DNA of 64,000 nt from Ruminococcus sp. HUN007 (GCF_000712055.1 NZ_JOOA01000002.1:682001-746000); one strand, 5' to 3'. Shown: positions 25,394 through 35,305, numbered from the stretch's first letter. The notes: generated by a model not told the origin, from the sequence alone. A program made the numbers and translations.

Positions 25394-25729
25394 TTATTTC
25401 TTTTCAAAGCTTATGCCCGATACGTTAACGTTAACTCTGGATACAGTAATTCCGGCAGCTGACTGCACTTCTGACTTTACTGCATTCTGTATCTTTTCAC
25501 AGGTCATAACAGCACTTGCCCCGTGTTTGAGAACAACGTCAGCAGTGATCTCGACAACGTCACCGTCAGCCTTAACACTTACCGGATTTGTTTTCATAAA
25601 GAAGCTGCGTATAAATCCATAGTCTGAACGGATCTTTTCAACTCCCTTGATCTCGTTGATCGCATTTGCTGCTATGGAAGTGATCACTTCCTCTGAGATC
25701 CTGACTGCACCGGTGTTTTCCTTTGACAT
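25394..25729 (-). CDS. Asp23/Gls24 family envelope stress protein
   Basis: 111 residues from the ATG at 25729, which follows GGAGGGG at a good distance; an upstream ATG has no signal. VRISEEVITSIAANAINEIK and VEITADVVLKHGAS are characteristic of the Asp23/Gls24 (AmaP-linked) family of small membrane-associated stress proteins. It is the first gene of the nusB-xseA operon, as in many clostridia. Confidence 0.9.
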   Translation of the reverse strand: MSKENTGAVRISEEVITSIAANAINEIKGVEKIRSDYGFIRSFFMKTNPVSVKADGDVVEITADVVLKHGASAVMTCEKIQNAVKSEVQSAAGITVSRVNVNVSGISFEKK

Positions 25730-25822
25730 ACTATTCCCCTCCGTATACTGATATGATAAGCAGCCGCCGGCTGAAAGCACATAACACGGCCGCAGCTAGC
25801 CTCTTTGAATTCAATCTCTTAT

Positions 25823-25851
25823 ATTATAACATTTTTTGAGTCTGTTTACAA
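25823..25851 (-). promoter_or_regulatory. Sigma-A promoter of the asp23-recN operon
   Basis: On the minus strand TTGTAA (25851-25846), 17 bases, TATAAT (25828-25823), about 95 bases before the asp23 start. No other convincing promoter was seen before recN, so up to twelve genes may be co-transcribed from here. Confidence 0.7.
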
Positions 25852-25883
25852 CCGTTAAAGGTATAAAAATATGCCGCATAAAA

Positions 25884-25922
25884 ATATCCCTTCAGATCAC
25901 GTCAAATGATCCGAAGGGATAT
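25884..25922 (-). terminator. Intrinsic terminator of the acidic lipoprotein gene
   Basis: ATATCCCTTCAGATCA and TGATCCGAAGGGATAT form a 16-bp stem with one mismatch. On the minus strand it is followed by TTTTTATG. It lies 93 bases after the lipoprotein stop. Confidence 0.8.
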
Positions 25923-26014
25923 GGTATTGTTTAATGAAAATACACGCGGCAGACCGGTCCGGGTTTTCACTTTTTATGATACGTTACCAGTCTGTATGCC
26001 GGTAAGTGTTTTGC

Positions 26015-29000
26015 TTAATTTGCTGCCAGATAAGCACTTGCAGCCTTCTGCACTGCTTTTGAAGCGTCTTCGGCAGTCATATCAGGTGATGTGAAGTATT
26101 CCACTGCTGCTTCCCTGATAACATTATAGTAATCAGAACCCTTAGGACTGATGTATGCTTCACCGTTCACAGCTTTTCTGAACTTGTCAACTGCCTTGGA
26201 GTCGATCTCATCGATCTCGTACTCTTCGCCCCATGTTGTATTTACTGTCGGAACAAAATCTTTTCCGTTCAGCATACGTTCGAATCTGAATGAAGTTCTG
26301 TCTGAGATCATCTGGTCAAGGACTGACTTTCTTACAGGAAGAATATCTGAATCGATGTGGCCTTTCATCTCTTCCTCGGTATAGCCTTTTTCCTGACCCC
26401 ATCCGTAGAAGTCCTCAGTAAAGAACTGACGGATAAATCTCCATGTCTCAGCCTTGGCGTCAGAGGTCTTCAGAACTGAGAAACACATGCCCGGTTCAAC
26501 TTCAAGACCAAGTTCCTCGTTTGATGAAGGCATGCCCTTTACGATAAGGGACTCGCCGACTGCAGCTTCTTCGTACGCAAACTTATTCGGTGATGAAAGA
26601 AGATCTGCACGTACCGGATACTGCTTGTGAGCTGTTCTGTCATAATCGATCGACGGTGAATCCGATACAGGCGGGAATGCATCTGCCCACTGAAGAAGTT
26701 CCCTGAAGTCCTTGTTGTCAAGAGAGCATGTTCCGTCCTCAAAGTTGGTACGGTCTGTAACGAAAGCAGGAAGTACTGCATCGAGAGCATCTTCTTCATT
26801 TACGTATACAGTATTTGAAACATTTGCTGCTTCAAGGAATTCACTGATCTTCCAGTGGTTCTTGTTTTCAACAGCCGATTCATCAGCTACAAATGTTCTT
26901 CCCCTGAATACCGGGAATATTCTGTACATTACATCATCATATTTAAACAGACCGGCTATGTTTTCCATAAAGTCGTCTTCTCTGATCTCAGGATCATCCT
27001 TTATGAGTTCGCTGAGGTCAGCAAATTTACCTTCTGCAGCATAGGAACTAAAGTCGTTGTCAGCAGGATCGTAAACAATGAAGTCAGGTGTGAATCCTTC
27101 ACGCATATCCTGTTCAAGTTTCTGCATTCCGTTGATCCTTACTTCAGAAGGTGTGTATGAAGTTTCAGATTTATCGTCATCTTCGTCTTCGTCTTCATCA
27201 TCTTCATCTGTATCGTCAGCGTCTTCATCTTCATCATCTTCAGATTCTGAAACTTCGTCATCCTCTGTTTCTTCATCTTCTGAATCTGTATTCTTTTCGT
27301 CCTCTTCGTCTTCCGTTTCCTCATCCTGAAGAAGTTTCTTTTCCTCTTCGTTTTCCGGATCTGTCAGAGTAGTAAGAGTACCGAATTTATTGTAGTTCTT
27401 AGGGTGGATAAAGTACTGGTCATTAGTACTGTTGAATTCCTTGATTCTTGAGATAAGATCGTATTCAGTACCATTGATATTTACAGTAGCATAGATATCG
27501 CCGGCTACTGTGATTATTCTTCTTGAATTGATGTCAGCAAGTCTCTGTGCATCAGCCTTTACAAGACGAACCGGCTTTGTAACGATCTCTGTCTTTACAA
27601 CAGGTGCCGGAGTTTCTGATTCAGTCTGCTCTGTAGGATCTTCCGATGTCACTTCATCTTCATCCTCGCCATCGCCTTCTTCATCGTCATCTTCGTCTTC
27701 ATCAGAAGCATCTTCATCCGTTTCCTCTTCACCGGATGATTCCTCATCTGTTTCATCAGCTTCCGTATCATCTGTATCTTCTGCGTTTTCTGCATCTTCA
27801 CCGTCATTTTCTGCATCTTCACCGTCATTTTCTGCCAGCGCAGCTTCTGTTACTACAGCTTCATTTGTCGCAGCAGGAGTTTCTTCTGTAACAACAGTTT
27901 CGCTCTTAAGGCAGTAGATATCACCTGCATCCTTGATGCCAAGGCATGTAAGAACAGATGCATCAACATCAGCATCAGTCCACTGCATGAGTTCCTCTGT
28001 CTTTCTGTCAGCTGTCTTTATTCCGTAAACGGAAGACTGATCGGAAAGGTATGCATCATAGACGTTGTCACCCGCAAGCTTTGTAACAACTGTACCCATA
28101 TCGGTTGAGATCTTAGTTGAAAGATCAGGCTCTCCTTCGTCGTTTATCATGCACAGGCACATGCTTCCGTCTGAATCCCTGAATGCTCTCCAGAGTTCAG
28201 CACCGCTGCAGAAGAAAACGTCATCGTCGTAGCTCTCCACTGAAAAACGGCCGGTACGTATACCGTAGCTGTCAAACCGCTGAACTGTCTTTCCGTTTAC
28301 CGGATCAGTTTCAATAACAAAGATATTTCCGTCTGATGAAACGAACAGGTCATTGAGCTCAACATTGTAAGGAAGTGTTTCACCGCCTACCATTCTGTTA
28401 AGAGTTCCGTCCGGTTTCATTCTGTAAAGTTCTATTTTTGTATTGTCTGCGACCACTGTTTTTTCAGGAGAAACTACGGTCGTTTTCTGAGTGCGCTCCA
28501 CCTTTGCAAAGTAAAGATCACCCAGGCTGTTTACAAACGCACCTTCGATATGTCCGTCAAAGCCCAGAGTCATCTTGGTCTCATCAGTCACTTCACCGTT
28601 TGCGTTAGCTGCGTAGAAGTGCTTGAGTGTCTGAGGCTTTTCCTGATACACGATTATGTACTTCTTGCCGTCAAAGAAAGCACCGAGTACTTCCTGATCA
28701 GTTGTTCCGGCTTTTTCAATTACTCTTTCAGTACCTGTTTTTATATCCTTTACGCAGACACCTTTTTCATTTCCGTAAAGTACTCTGTCAGTGAAAACAG
28801 TGAACAGTCTGTCATTTTCACCAAGAGTAACACCTTCCGGAAGATCAGAAGGATTCGCAGGTGTGTACACAAATCCTTCCGGCGCATTGTAAAGATCTGT
28901 TCTCTGCATTGTGGCAATATCGATATTGCACATCCTGTAACCGGAACCGCTTGTGTATGTTATATCATCTGTAAGATAATACATGTGGTCGCCGCCGTAC

Positions 29001-29245
29001 AGTGTATCTGTTATTTTTCCGAAAAGTCCCCCGACTTCGGAAAGCGGCTGTTCCTCATAGTAACATGTAAGCTTGTATTCGTTTCCTATTTCAACAGGCT
29101 CAGCTGAAGGTTCCTCTGTAGCGGTGACTTCAGGCTGGGATTCCTCGATTATCTGACTGCTGTCCTCCGTTTTCTTGCATGATACAAATGAAGACGAAAC
29201 GGCAAGTGCAGTTATAAAACTGATTATTCTTCTTGATTTTTTCAT
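26015..29245 (-). CDS. Very acidic extracellular solute-binding lipoprotein
   Basis: A 1076-residue protein. The ATG at 29245 follows AGGGAG and starts a lipoprotein signal (ITALAVSSSFVSCKK; lipidated Cys about 23). Residues about 50-450 look like a beta-propeller-type module with repeated YxxN/GxIYxL strands. Two Asp/Glu/Ser tracts follow, about 466-546 and 638-695. They consist of runs such as EDEDDDEEGDGEDEDE and sit on either side of a short folded segment. The C-terminal third (about 710-1070) resembles a family 1 ABC solute-binding protein (FIVYDPADNDFSSYAAEGKF, DLSELIKDDPEIREDDF, AWRF-like helix, DILPVRKSVLDQM). No ABC permease genes are adjacent. The acidic tracts could bind calcium or space the domains from the membrane. 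Confidence 0.8.
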   Translation of the reverse strand: MKKSRRIISFITALAVSSSFVSCKKTEDSSQIIEESQPEVTATEEPSAEPVEIGNEYKLTCYYEEQPLSEVGGLFGKITDTLYGGDHMYYLTDDITYTSGSGYRMCNIDIATMQRTDLYNAPEGFVYTPANPSDLPEGVTLGENDRLFTVFTDRVLYGNEKGVCVKDIKTGTERVIEKAGTTDQEVLGAFFDGKKYIIVYQEKPQTLKHFYAANANGEVTDETKMTLGFDGHIEGAFVNSLGDLYFAKVERTQKTTVVSPEKTVVADNTKIELYRMKPDGTLNRMVGGETLPYNVELNDLFVSSDGNIFVIETDPVNGKTVQRFDSYGIRTGRFSVESYDDDVFFCSGAELWRAFRDSDGSMCLCMINDEGEPDLSTKISTDMGTVVTKLAGDNVYDAYLSDQSSVYGIKTADRKTEELMQWTDADVDASVLTCLGIKDAGDIYCLKSETVVTEETPAATNEAVVTEAALAENDGEDAENDGEDAENAEDTDDTEADETDEESSGEEETDEDASDEDEDDDEEGDGEDEDEVTSEDPTEQTESETPAPVVKTEIVTKPVRLVKADAQRLADINSRRIITVAGDIYATVNINGTEYDLISRIKEFNSTNDQYFIHPKNYNKFGTLTTLTDPENEEEKKLLQDEETEDEEDEKNTDSEDEETEDDEVSESEDDEDEDADDTDEDDEDEDEDDDKSETSYTPSEVRINGMQKLEQDMREGFTPDFIVYDPADNDFSSYAAEGKFADLSELIKDDPEIREDDFMENIAGLFKYDDVMYRIFPVFRGRTFVADESAVENKNHWKISEFLEAANVSNTVYVNEEDALDAVLPAFVTDRTNFEDGTCSLDNKDFRELLQWADAFPPVSDSPSIDYDRTAHKQYPVRADLLSSPNKFAYEEAAVGESLIVKGMPSSNEELGLEVEPGMCFSVLKTSDAKAETWRFIRQFFTEDFYGWGQEKGYTEEEMKGHIDSDILPVRKSVLDQMISDRTSFRFERMLNGKDFVPTVNTTWGEEYEIDEIDSKAVDKFRKAVNGEAYISPKGSDYYNVIREAAVEYFTSPDMTAEDASKAVQKAASAYLAAN

Positions 29246-29272
29246 TTCTACTCCCTTTTCTGCATCCGGTTT

Positions 29273-29388
29273 AGGAAAACACTGATTTAACCGCAGCACC
29301 GGCTTTTCAGGTACTGCAAAACGGAGAGTTTACAGGGCATTGCCCCGCACACTCTGCACTGATTAATATATTGATCTGTGGTTTCTTA
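29273..29388. repeat. Diverged copy of the terminal-inverted-repeat element
   Basis: It begins AGGAAAACACTGATTT and ends TGATCTGTGGTTTCTTAA, with an internal GGGCATTGCCCC stem and a CACTGATTAATATATTGATC hairpin in the positions seen in the 5785 copy. The sequence has diverged while the hairpin order is kept. It lies just upstream of the acidic lipoprotein start, inside its likely promoter or leader region. Confidence 0.55.
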
Positions 29389-29479
29389 AACAATCACTGA
29401 TTGATTTTTATCACACTTTATTATTATACAAAATTTTTTCGCCAAATGCAACGATTATCACAAAAATTAAGGAAAAAAA

Positions 29480-29508
29480 TTATCCGGCAGAAAAGCTCTG
29501 CCGGATAA
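29480..29508 (-). terminator. Intrinsic terminator of the trkA-trkH operon
   Basis: Perfect 12-bp stem TTATCCGGCAGA/TCTGCCGGATAA with a 5-base loop, followed on the minus strand by TTTTTTTCC. It lies 50 bases after the trkH stop. Confidence 0.92.
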
Positions 29509-29559
29509 CGATAATAAACATATAATTCTTGATAGTCTTTTACTGCACATTTGACAGTA

Positions 29560-31005
29560 TCAGAATTTATTTCTCCATACTGAAGGAGAAAGCATTACTA
29601 TGACCGGAAGGCACTCAAGTCTTCCTAAAAGCATGTCAAATGACAGAATAATCTTTGCAAAGTTTGAGAAGAAAGAAAAGTTCTGTGTCGGGCCTACCTT
29701 GTTAAGTCCCGGTCCTATGTTGTTGATACACGTTACTACTGAAGAAAATGAAGTTGCAAAATCATTATTGTCGAACGAAACAAGGAGAAGCGATATGAAC
29801 AGAAGTCCGGTGTAAAGAATGAAATACGTCTGAACTCCGTGAACCGTTGCCGTGTCCATGGTCTTGTCCTCTCCCTTAAGTACATAAACGCACTTCGGAC
29901 TGAGCGTCTGACGAACGAATTTCTTGACACTCTTGAACATGATTATTATTCGCTGCACCTTGAGACCGCCGCCGGTGGATCCTGCACAGGCACCGATAAA
30001 CATCAGCATGAGAAGTACCATCTGTGAAAACTCCGGCCAGAGTGCATAGTCATCTGTTCCGAACCCAGTCGATGTCATTATGGATGACACCTGAAATACC
30101 GCTGATCTGAAATTTTCCTCCGGATCAGGATGTATCAGAATGTTTGATCCCATTATAAGTCCGGTGGCTAAAAGAATAATAATAAGGTATACTCTTAATT
30201 CTGCATTTCTGAGCACTGTTTTTATATGTCCGGTCAGGATAAGATAGTAGATGCTGAAATTAACGCCGAAAACTATCATTCCCACCGTCAGAACGTATTC
30301 AATATATTTCGAATTGTAAAACGCTATACCGTTGTTTTTTATACCGAATCCGCCGGTACCGGCCGTTCCCATTGCGTGGCATATACTGTCGAACACCGGC
30401 ATGCCGCCGAGTATCAGAAGAACTGTAAGTGCAACTGTAAGAACACCGTATATTATGTAAAGATAACGTGCCGATGTTCTGCCCTTCGGTGTGAGTTTTC
30501 CGACCTGCGGGCCGGCACATTCGGCTCTCATAAGATACATGGTCGCCTTGTTCGCCGGAAGGATAGCAATGGCAAGTACAAGTACCCCCATGCCGCCGAC
30601 CCAGTGTGTAAAGCTTCGCCAGAACAGCATTCCGTGCGACATGGACTCAATGTCCGTAAGAATGGTCGAACCGGTAGTTGTAAATCCTGAAACACTTTCA
30701 AAAACCGCATCGACAAATGACGGAATCTCGCCGGAAAGCCAGAAAGGAAGAGCTCCGGCCACCGGATATATGACCCACAGAAGTGCAACGATCATAAGAG
30801 CTTCCTTGGCGAACATGTCACTTTCCTTCGGTTTCAGTATCGCCATCGGAAGTGAAAGCACGGCCACACCGATCGCAACTTCCAGGAAAGCTTTAAGTGC
30901 ATCCCATTCACCGTAGAAAAGGCTTACAAGTGCCGGAATAAGGAAAAGTAGGGAGCCCCATGACGTGATCCTGCAAAGATAATGTGCTACTGCCTGTTTA
31001 TTCAT
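29560..31005 (-). CDS. trkH: TrkH-family potassium uptake protein
   Basis: 481 residues with about ten membrane helices. The four pore-loop motifs of the Trk/Ktr/HKT family can be seen: VSGFTTTGST, AMGTAGTGGFG, SSIMTSTGFGTDD and TCINNIGPGLNKVG. Charged pore-flanking segments such as WRSFTHWVGGMGVLVL lie between them. It forms the translocating subunit for potassium (or sodium) and works with the TrkA protein encoded 11 bases upstream. Confidence 0.94.
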   Translation of the reverse strand: MNKQAVAHYLCRITSWGSLLFLIPALVSLFYGEWDALKAFLEVAIGVAVLSLPMAILKPKESDMFAKEALMIVALLWVIYPVAGALPFWLSGEIPSFVDAVFESVSGFTTTGSTILTDIESMSHGMLFWRSFTHWVGGMGVLVLAIAILPANKATMYLMRAECAGPQVGKLTPKGRTSARYLYIIYGVLTVALTVLLILGGMPVFDSICHAMGTAGTGGFGIKNNGIAFYNSKYIEYVLTVGMIVFGVNFSIYYLILTGHIKTVLRNAELRVYLIIILLATGLIMGSNILIHPDPEENFRSAVFQVSSIMTSTGFGTDDYALWPEFSQMVLLMLMFIGACAGSTGGGLKVQRIIIMFKSVKKFVRQTLSPKCVYVLKGEDKTMDTATVHGVQTYFILYTGLLFISLLLVSFDNNDFATSFSSVVTCINNIGPGLNKVGPTQNFSFFSNFAKIILSFDMLLGRLECLPVIVMLSPSVWRNKF

Positions 31006-31016
31006 TCCTTAACTCC

Positions 31017-32378
31017 TTAATCTGCAAGAATATCTGTAATATCAGAAAAATGGTGTTCCTTGGAAATAACGATCACCGAATCATCTATTGTGATGAAATC
31101 ATTACCGTTCGGGATGATGACCGTCCTTCCTCTGATTATACCGCAGATAAGAATGTTCTTCTTAAGGTTCAGGTTTTTAAGAGGAATGTTGATAAGTCCG
31201 TCTATAGCCTTGGTTATCCTGAATTCGATAGCCTCGGCCTTGTTCTCGACCAGATGATAAAGCGCCTCAATGTTGCTTCCTGAAGTGTTCTTCATGGAGC
31301 GGACATAGCTGAGAACTACTGATTCTGTCAGCATTTTCGGTGAAATAAGGCAGTCAAGACCCACCTGACCGGCAATTTCGCGGTAGCTTTCACGGTTTAT
31401 CTTGGTGATGACCTTGGCCCCGGAATTTCTGGCAGCAAACAGCGACATGATGATGTTTTCCTCATCTATGCCTGTCATGGATATAAACGCATCTGCGTGC
31501 CTGAGTCCCTGCTCAATCAGTACCTCCTGGTCAGTTCCGTCTGCATGGACAATGTCAGCATGCGGAAATTCCATTGCGAGATTCTGGCACTTCTTCTCGT
31601 CTATCTCGATTACCTTTACCTGCATGTGCGCATTAAGAAGCTGCTTGATAAGGTAGCTGCACACTTTGCCTCCGCCTACGATAAGCACGGTCTTGATCTT
31701 CGAACGCGTTGAGCCGATAGCCTTGAAAAAGCCTTCAATGTTACGGTGCGATGCCGCAATATTCACTTTGTCGCCGCTGTGAAGTATAAAGTCACCGCCC
31801 GGAATATACAGCTTTGAATCACGTTCAACTGTACAGATGAGGTATTTTATCTTGTGTTTTTTATAAATATCGGCAAGTGTCATGCCGTCAAGTTCAAAAC
31901 GGTCACTGAGCTTATGCTCGACAAGTTCTATTCGTCCCCTTGAAAAGACTTCAAGCTTTGCCGCCGCCGGGAAAATAAGTATACGCATTATTTCATCGGC
32001 GGTGATTAGTTCCGGATTTATTACCATGGAAAGACCTATGTCTTCCTTTAAGATTCCTATCTGAGCAAAGTACATCGGATTGCGCACTCTGGACATGGCG
32101 CGCTCAGCACCAAGCTTCTTTGCAAAAAGGCAGCAGAGAAGATTGAGTTCGTCATGCGGTGTGGTCGCAATGCAGAGATCCGCCCTTCCGGCATCAGCCT
32201 CCTGAAGCACATTTATATCAGCACCGTTTCCGTTTATGCACATGATATCCTGAGTATCCTGTATTCTTTTTATAACAGCATCGTTTGTGTCGATGGCAAT
32301 GACATCATGCCCTTCCTTGGACAGTGCATTTGAAATATTGCTTCCGACCTTACCGGTCCCTATAATAACCACTTTCAT
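31017..32378 (-). CDS. trkA: TrkA potassium channel regulatory subunit
   Basis: 453 residues from the ATG reading MKVVIIGTGKVGSNISNALS; a second ATG five codons upstream is possible and neither has a strong ribosome-binding site. The protein has two RCK repeats. Each has a Rossmann NAD-binding domain (GTGKVG near residue 8 and VGGGKVCSYL near 235) and a following TrkA_C domain (ELVEHKLSDRFELDGMTLAD and later). It gates the TrkH channel in response to NAD(H) or other nucleotides. Co-transcription with trkH is clear from the 11-base gap. Confidence 0.93.
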   Translation of the reverse strand: MKVVIIGTGKVGSNISNALSKEGHDVIAIDTNDAVIKRIQDTQDIMCINGNGADINVLQEADAGRADLCIATTPHDELNLLCCLFAKKLGAERAMSRVRNPMYFAQIGILKEDIGLSMVINPELITADEIMRILIFPAAAKLEVFSRGRIELVEHKLSDRFELDGMTLADIYKKHKIKYLICTVERDSKLYIPGGDFILHSGDKVNIAASHRNIEGFFKAIGSTRSKIKTVLIVGGGKVCSYLIKQLLNAHMQVKVIEIDEKKCQNLAMEFPHADIVHADGTDQEVLIEQGLRHADAFISMTGIDEENIIMSLFAARNSGAKVITKINRESYREIAGQVGLDCLISPKMLTESVVLSYVRSMKNTSGSNIEALYHLVENKAEAIEFRITKAIDGLINIPLKNLNLKKNILICGIIRGRTVIIPNGNDFITIDDSVIVISKEHHFSDITDILAD

Positions 32379-32597
32379 AGTCTGGAAAACCATCCTGTTC
32401 TAAATAAACATCAATACTTTATTATAAATCCTTTTGAGTACATTTGTCAACCTTGATTGCCGGGCAAAAGATGAATGATCATTAAACATTGAGTATACTT
32501 ACGTGAAATTCCGTGCCGGACGGAAATAAGATTCCGCCGGATATAAAAATTTTCACCTGCAACAGCTGAAAACAGGATAGATTTTGATGCGGTTTTG

Positions 32598-32606
32598 TGG
32601 TATAAT
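32598..32606 (+). promoter_or_regulatory. Possible extended -10 promoter of the GH9 gene
   Basis: TGG followed by TATAAT (32601-32606) fits an extended -10 element. No good -35 sequence sits 17 bases upstream. It lies 150 bases before the GH9 start. Elsewhere in the 32379-32755 gap there is an imperfect hairpin around 32513-32540 (CCGGACGGAA/TTCCGCCGG) and nothing coding. Confidence 0.4.
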
Positions 32607-32755
32607 TCATATCAGACGGATGATTACGGGACACTGTCCGCTGATGTAAAACAGCAATATCCGGAATTCCGGTCAGTGTTTCCGGTACAAAACTGTACGG
32701 CAGTTTTATGTTTTCAGTTTTTCTGAAAGCGGCATACATTAAGGAGGCTTATCAA

Positions 32756-35089
32756 ATGAAAAATCCGGCATTAAAAAAAGCGGTTTCTGCGGTACTTGCT
32801 GCATCAATGATCGCTTCATCAGCTGTTCCGGCTGTATGGGCAAAAACAACACCAGGCAAGGCTGACTATGAGGAAACCGACAATAACTGGGCAAGACTTC
32901 TGCAGCATACACTTTACTTCTACGACGCAAACATGTGCGGTGCAGACGTTAAGGAAAACAATCTTCTTCCATGGCGCGGAAACTGCCATGTCTATGATGC
33001 TGAAGTTCCTCTTGACTCTGAACACACTAATCTTTCTGATTCATTTATCAAAAAATACAAGGACGTACTCGATCCGGACGGCAACGAAACAGTAAACGTA
33101 TCCGGCGGTTTCCACGATGCGGGTGACCATGTAAAGTTCGGTCTTCCGGAAGCATATGCAGCTTCAACCGTATCATGGGGATACTACGAGTTCCGTGAAG
33201 CATATGAAAAGACCGGTCAGGCAGATCACGTCGAAACCATCTGCCGTTACTTCTGCGACTATTTCATGAGAAGCACATTCCGCGATGATGACGGAAAGGT
33301 CATCGCGTTCTGCTATCAGGTCGGCGACGGTGACATTGACCACGCTTACTGGCAGTCACCTGAGATCGATGCAATGGCAAGACCTGCATGGTTCGCCACA
33401 AGCGAGATCCCGACAACTGATGACGTATCTGAAAGTGCAGCCGCACTTGCGATAAACTACTATAATTTCAAGGATACTGATCCGGCATACGCTAAAAAAT
33501 GTCTTGACTACTCAAAGGCTTTATTTGACTTTGCAACTGAAAACAAAAAGGCAGTCGGCGACGGTGCAGACGGTCCTAAGTCCTACTACACATCAAACAA
33601 GTGGGAAGATGACTACTGCTTCGCAGCATGCTGGCTCTACCTTATAACCAAGGATCACCGATATATCGCTGACAGCATCGGCTACGTTGATTACTACGCT
33701 CCTCCGGGATACATTCTCTGCTGGAACGATATGTGGAACGGTGTCGGTACACTTCTCGGCCGCATCCAGGAGATATATCCGGAAGTAAAGGAAGAATACC
33801 GTGAAGCTGCCGGAAGAAATCCATACGAAGAGATCGACTTCTGGAAAATGCAGGCCAAGTCTATGAACGCTGCCATGAACGGTGATGCAGGTACTATCAC
33901 ACCAGCCGGATATTTCTGGCTCAACACATGGGGTTCAGCCCGTTACAACACAGCTGCGCAGCTTACAGGTCTTATCTACGACAAGTACAATAAGGGCAAG
34001 GATCTTTACAATACCAAAAATCCTGACTACACATTCTCTGACTGGGCTCTCGGCCAGATGGAATACATCATCGGTGACAATCCTATGGACCGCTGCTATG
34101 TTGTAGGATATGCTGAAAATTCAGCTAAATATCCTCATCACAGAGCCGCATCCGGTCTTACAATGGCTGAAGACACTGCAAAGCACAAGCACGTTCTCTA
34201 CGGCGCTCTCGTAGGCGGACCTGATGCTGAAGACAAGCACAACGACATCACAAAGGACTGGATCTACAACGAAGTTACCATCGACTACAACGCAGCTATA
34301 CCGGGTGCGGCAGCCGCTCTTTATCTGCGCTACGGCGATGAAACTATGAAGCCGGATGAAAACTTCCCGCCGGAAGAGGAAACAGACGACACACAGATCT
34401 TCTCAGGCGATAATTTCTGGGTATCCGGTTACTGCTCTGATCAGGAGGAAAGTGACGGCGCAGGTGCAACAAAGCTTACATTCTTCGTTCAGACTGACTC
34501 ACTCACACCGCACGATGATCTTTCAATAAGATACTACTTCGATATATCGGAATTTGAAAACAACAAGGATATTCCGTCATCATTCGTTCTTCAGAAGACC
34601 TACGACCAGGTACAGACAGAAGTTGACGACAAGGAAGCTGTTCTTTCAAAGCCGGTAAAATACAAGGACAACATCTACTACGTCGAGATATCATGGCCGG
34701 GTTACGCAATCGCGAACTCAAACAAGAAATATCAGCTCATCATCGGCATGTACTACGGCGACAAATGGGATCCGTCAAACGATCCGAGCCGCAAGGGCAT
34801 CAAGGACATCGGTCCTGATTACGATGATATCGTTGCCGGTGTCGAACTTGCAGAAAAATGCGACTACGTCTGCGTATATGCCGACGGCGTCCTCGTAGGC
34901 GGAACAGAACCTGACGGCACACAGCCGAAAAAGGTATACAACGCATCACAGGTACTCCGCCTCGTTCAGCATCTTTCAGGTAAGAAGGAACTTTCCGATG
35001 ACGCAAAGATGATGTTCGACTTCAACTCAGACAAGAAGGTCAATATCAAGGATCTTATTCTTCTCAAAGAGCTTGTTTTAGGTAAGTGA
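32756..35089 (+). CDS. GH9 cellulase with C-terminal dockerin
   Basis: 777 residues from the ATG at 32756, preceded by AAGGAGG. Signal peptide about 1-29 (AASMIASSAVPAVWA). The GH9 catalytic domain (about 35-535) has GGFHDAGDHVKFGLP with the catalytic Asp pair (DAGD), the Trp/His-rich active site (YVVGY, YPHHRAASG) and the acid Glu in IYNEVTIDYNAAIPG. Residues about 550-705 are a beta-sandwich with CBM3-like features (FSGDNFWVSGYC, WPGYAIANSNKKYQ). The C-terminus (about 725-777) is a dockerin in which the first calcium loop is degenerate and the second is FDFNSDKKVNIKDLI. It is an endo- or processive cellulase for incorporation into a cellulosome. Confidence 0.93.
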   Translation: MKNPALKKAVSAVLAASMIASSAVPAVWAKTTPGKADYEETDNNWARLLQHTLYFYDANMCGADVKENNLLPWRGNCHVYDAEVPLDSEHTNLSDSFIKKYKDVLDPDGNETVNVSGGFHDAGDHVKFGLPEAYAASTVSWGYYEFREAYEKTGQADHVETICRYFCDYFMRSTFRDDDGKVIAFCYQVGDGDIDHAYWQSPEIDAMARPAWFATSEIPTTDDVSESAAALAINYYNFKDTDPAYAKKCLDYSKALFDFATENKKAVGDGADGPKSYYTSNKWEDDYCFAACWLYLITKDHRYIADSIGYVDYYAPPGYILCWNDMWNGVGTLLGRIQEIYPEVKEEYREAAGRNPYEEIDFWKMQAKSMNAAMNGDAGTITPAGYFWLNTWGSARYNTAAQLTGLIYDKYNKGKDLYNTKNPDYTFSDWALGQMEYIIGDNPMDRCYVVGYAENSAKYPHHRAASGLTMAEDTAKHKHVLYGALVGGPDAEDKHNDITKDWIYNEVTIDYNAAIPGAAAALYLRYGDETMKPDENFPPEEETDDTQIFSGDNFWVSGYCSDQEESDGAGATKLTFFVQTDSLTPHDDLSIRYYFDISEFENNKDIPSSFVLQKTYDQVQTEVDDKEAVLSKPVKYKDNIYYVEISWPGYAIANSNKKYQLIIGMYYGDKWDPSNDPSRKGIKDIGPDYDDIVAGVELAEKCDYVCVYADGVLVGGTEPDGTQPKKVYNASQVLRLVQHLSGKKELSDDAKMMFDFNSDKKVNIKDLILLKELVLGK

Positions 35090-35100
35090 TGGTGAATATT

Positions 35101-35232
35101 ATGCGAGAAGAGTACAATATTGAAGAATTAAATCCACGCCAGAATCCTTATTCTGAGAAACTAAAAAACAGTAATGATTCTGTTTCATCTGAAGAACAGA
35201 CTGATTCAGATACAGAATGCCATCCCGCATAA
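35101..35232 (+). CDS. Small protein resembling the N-terminus of BrnA/CopG-type antitoxins
   Basis: 43 residues, starting MREEYNIEELNPRQNPYSEK. That beginning is like the flexible N-terminus of small ribbon-helix-helix antitoxins, but the RHH part is missing and the rest is Ser/Glu-rich. The ribosome-binding site is weak. It ends two bases before a two-hairpin element. It may be a truncated antitoxin relic. No toxin partner is adjacent. Confidence 0.4.
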   Translation: MREEYNIEELNPRQNPYSEKLKNSNDSVSSEEQTDSDTECHPA

Positions 35233-35233
35233 A

Positions 35234-35303
35234 ATGGTGGCAGCTCATTCGAGCTGCAGTTGATAATTTTCACCTCAATTCTGAGGTGAAAATGACCTTT
35301 TAA
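35234..35303 (+). repeat. ATGGTRG two-hairpin element, copy A (70 bp)
   Basis: ATGGTGG, hairpin 1 CAGCTC-ATTC-GAGCTG, linker CAGTTGATAA, hairpin 2 TTTTCACCTCA-ATTC-TGAGGTGAAAA, then TGACCTTTTAA. It begins immediately after the stop of the small ORF and is followed by a separate terminator. Copy B at 36900 is almost the same and copy C at 37631 is the inverted relative. Confidence 0.85.
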
Positions 35304-35305
35304 CA

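Noticed and set aside
27078..27917. Ser-rich plus-strand reading frames
   Set aside because: They are antisense to the Asp/Glu tracts of the solute-binding lipoprotein, whose repeated GAN codons read as TCN on the other strand.
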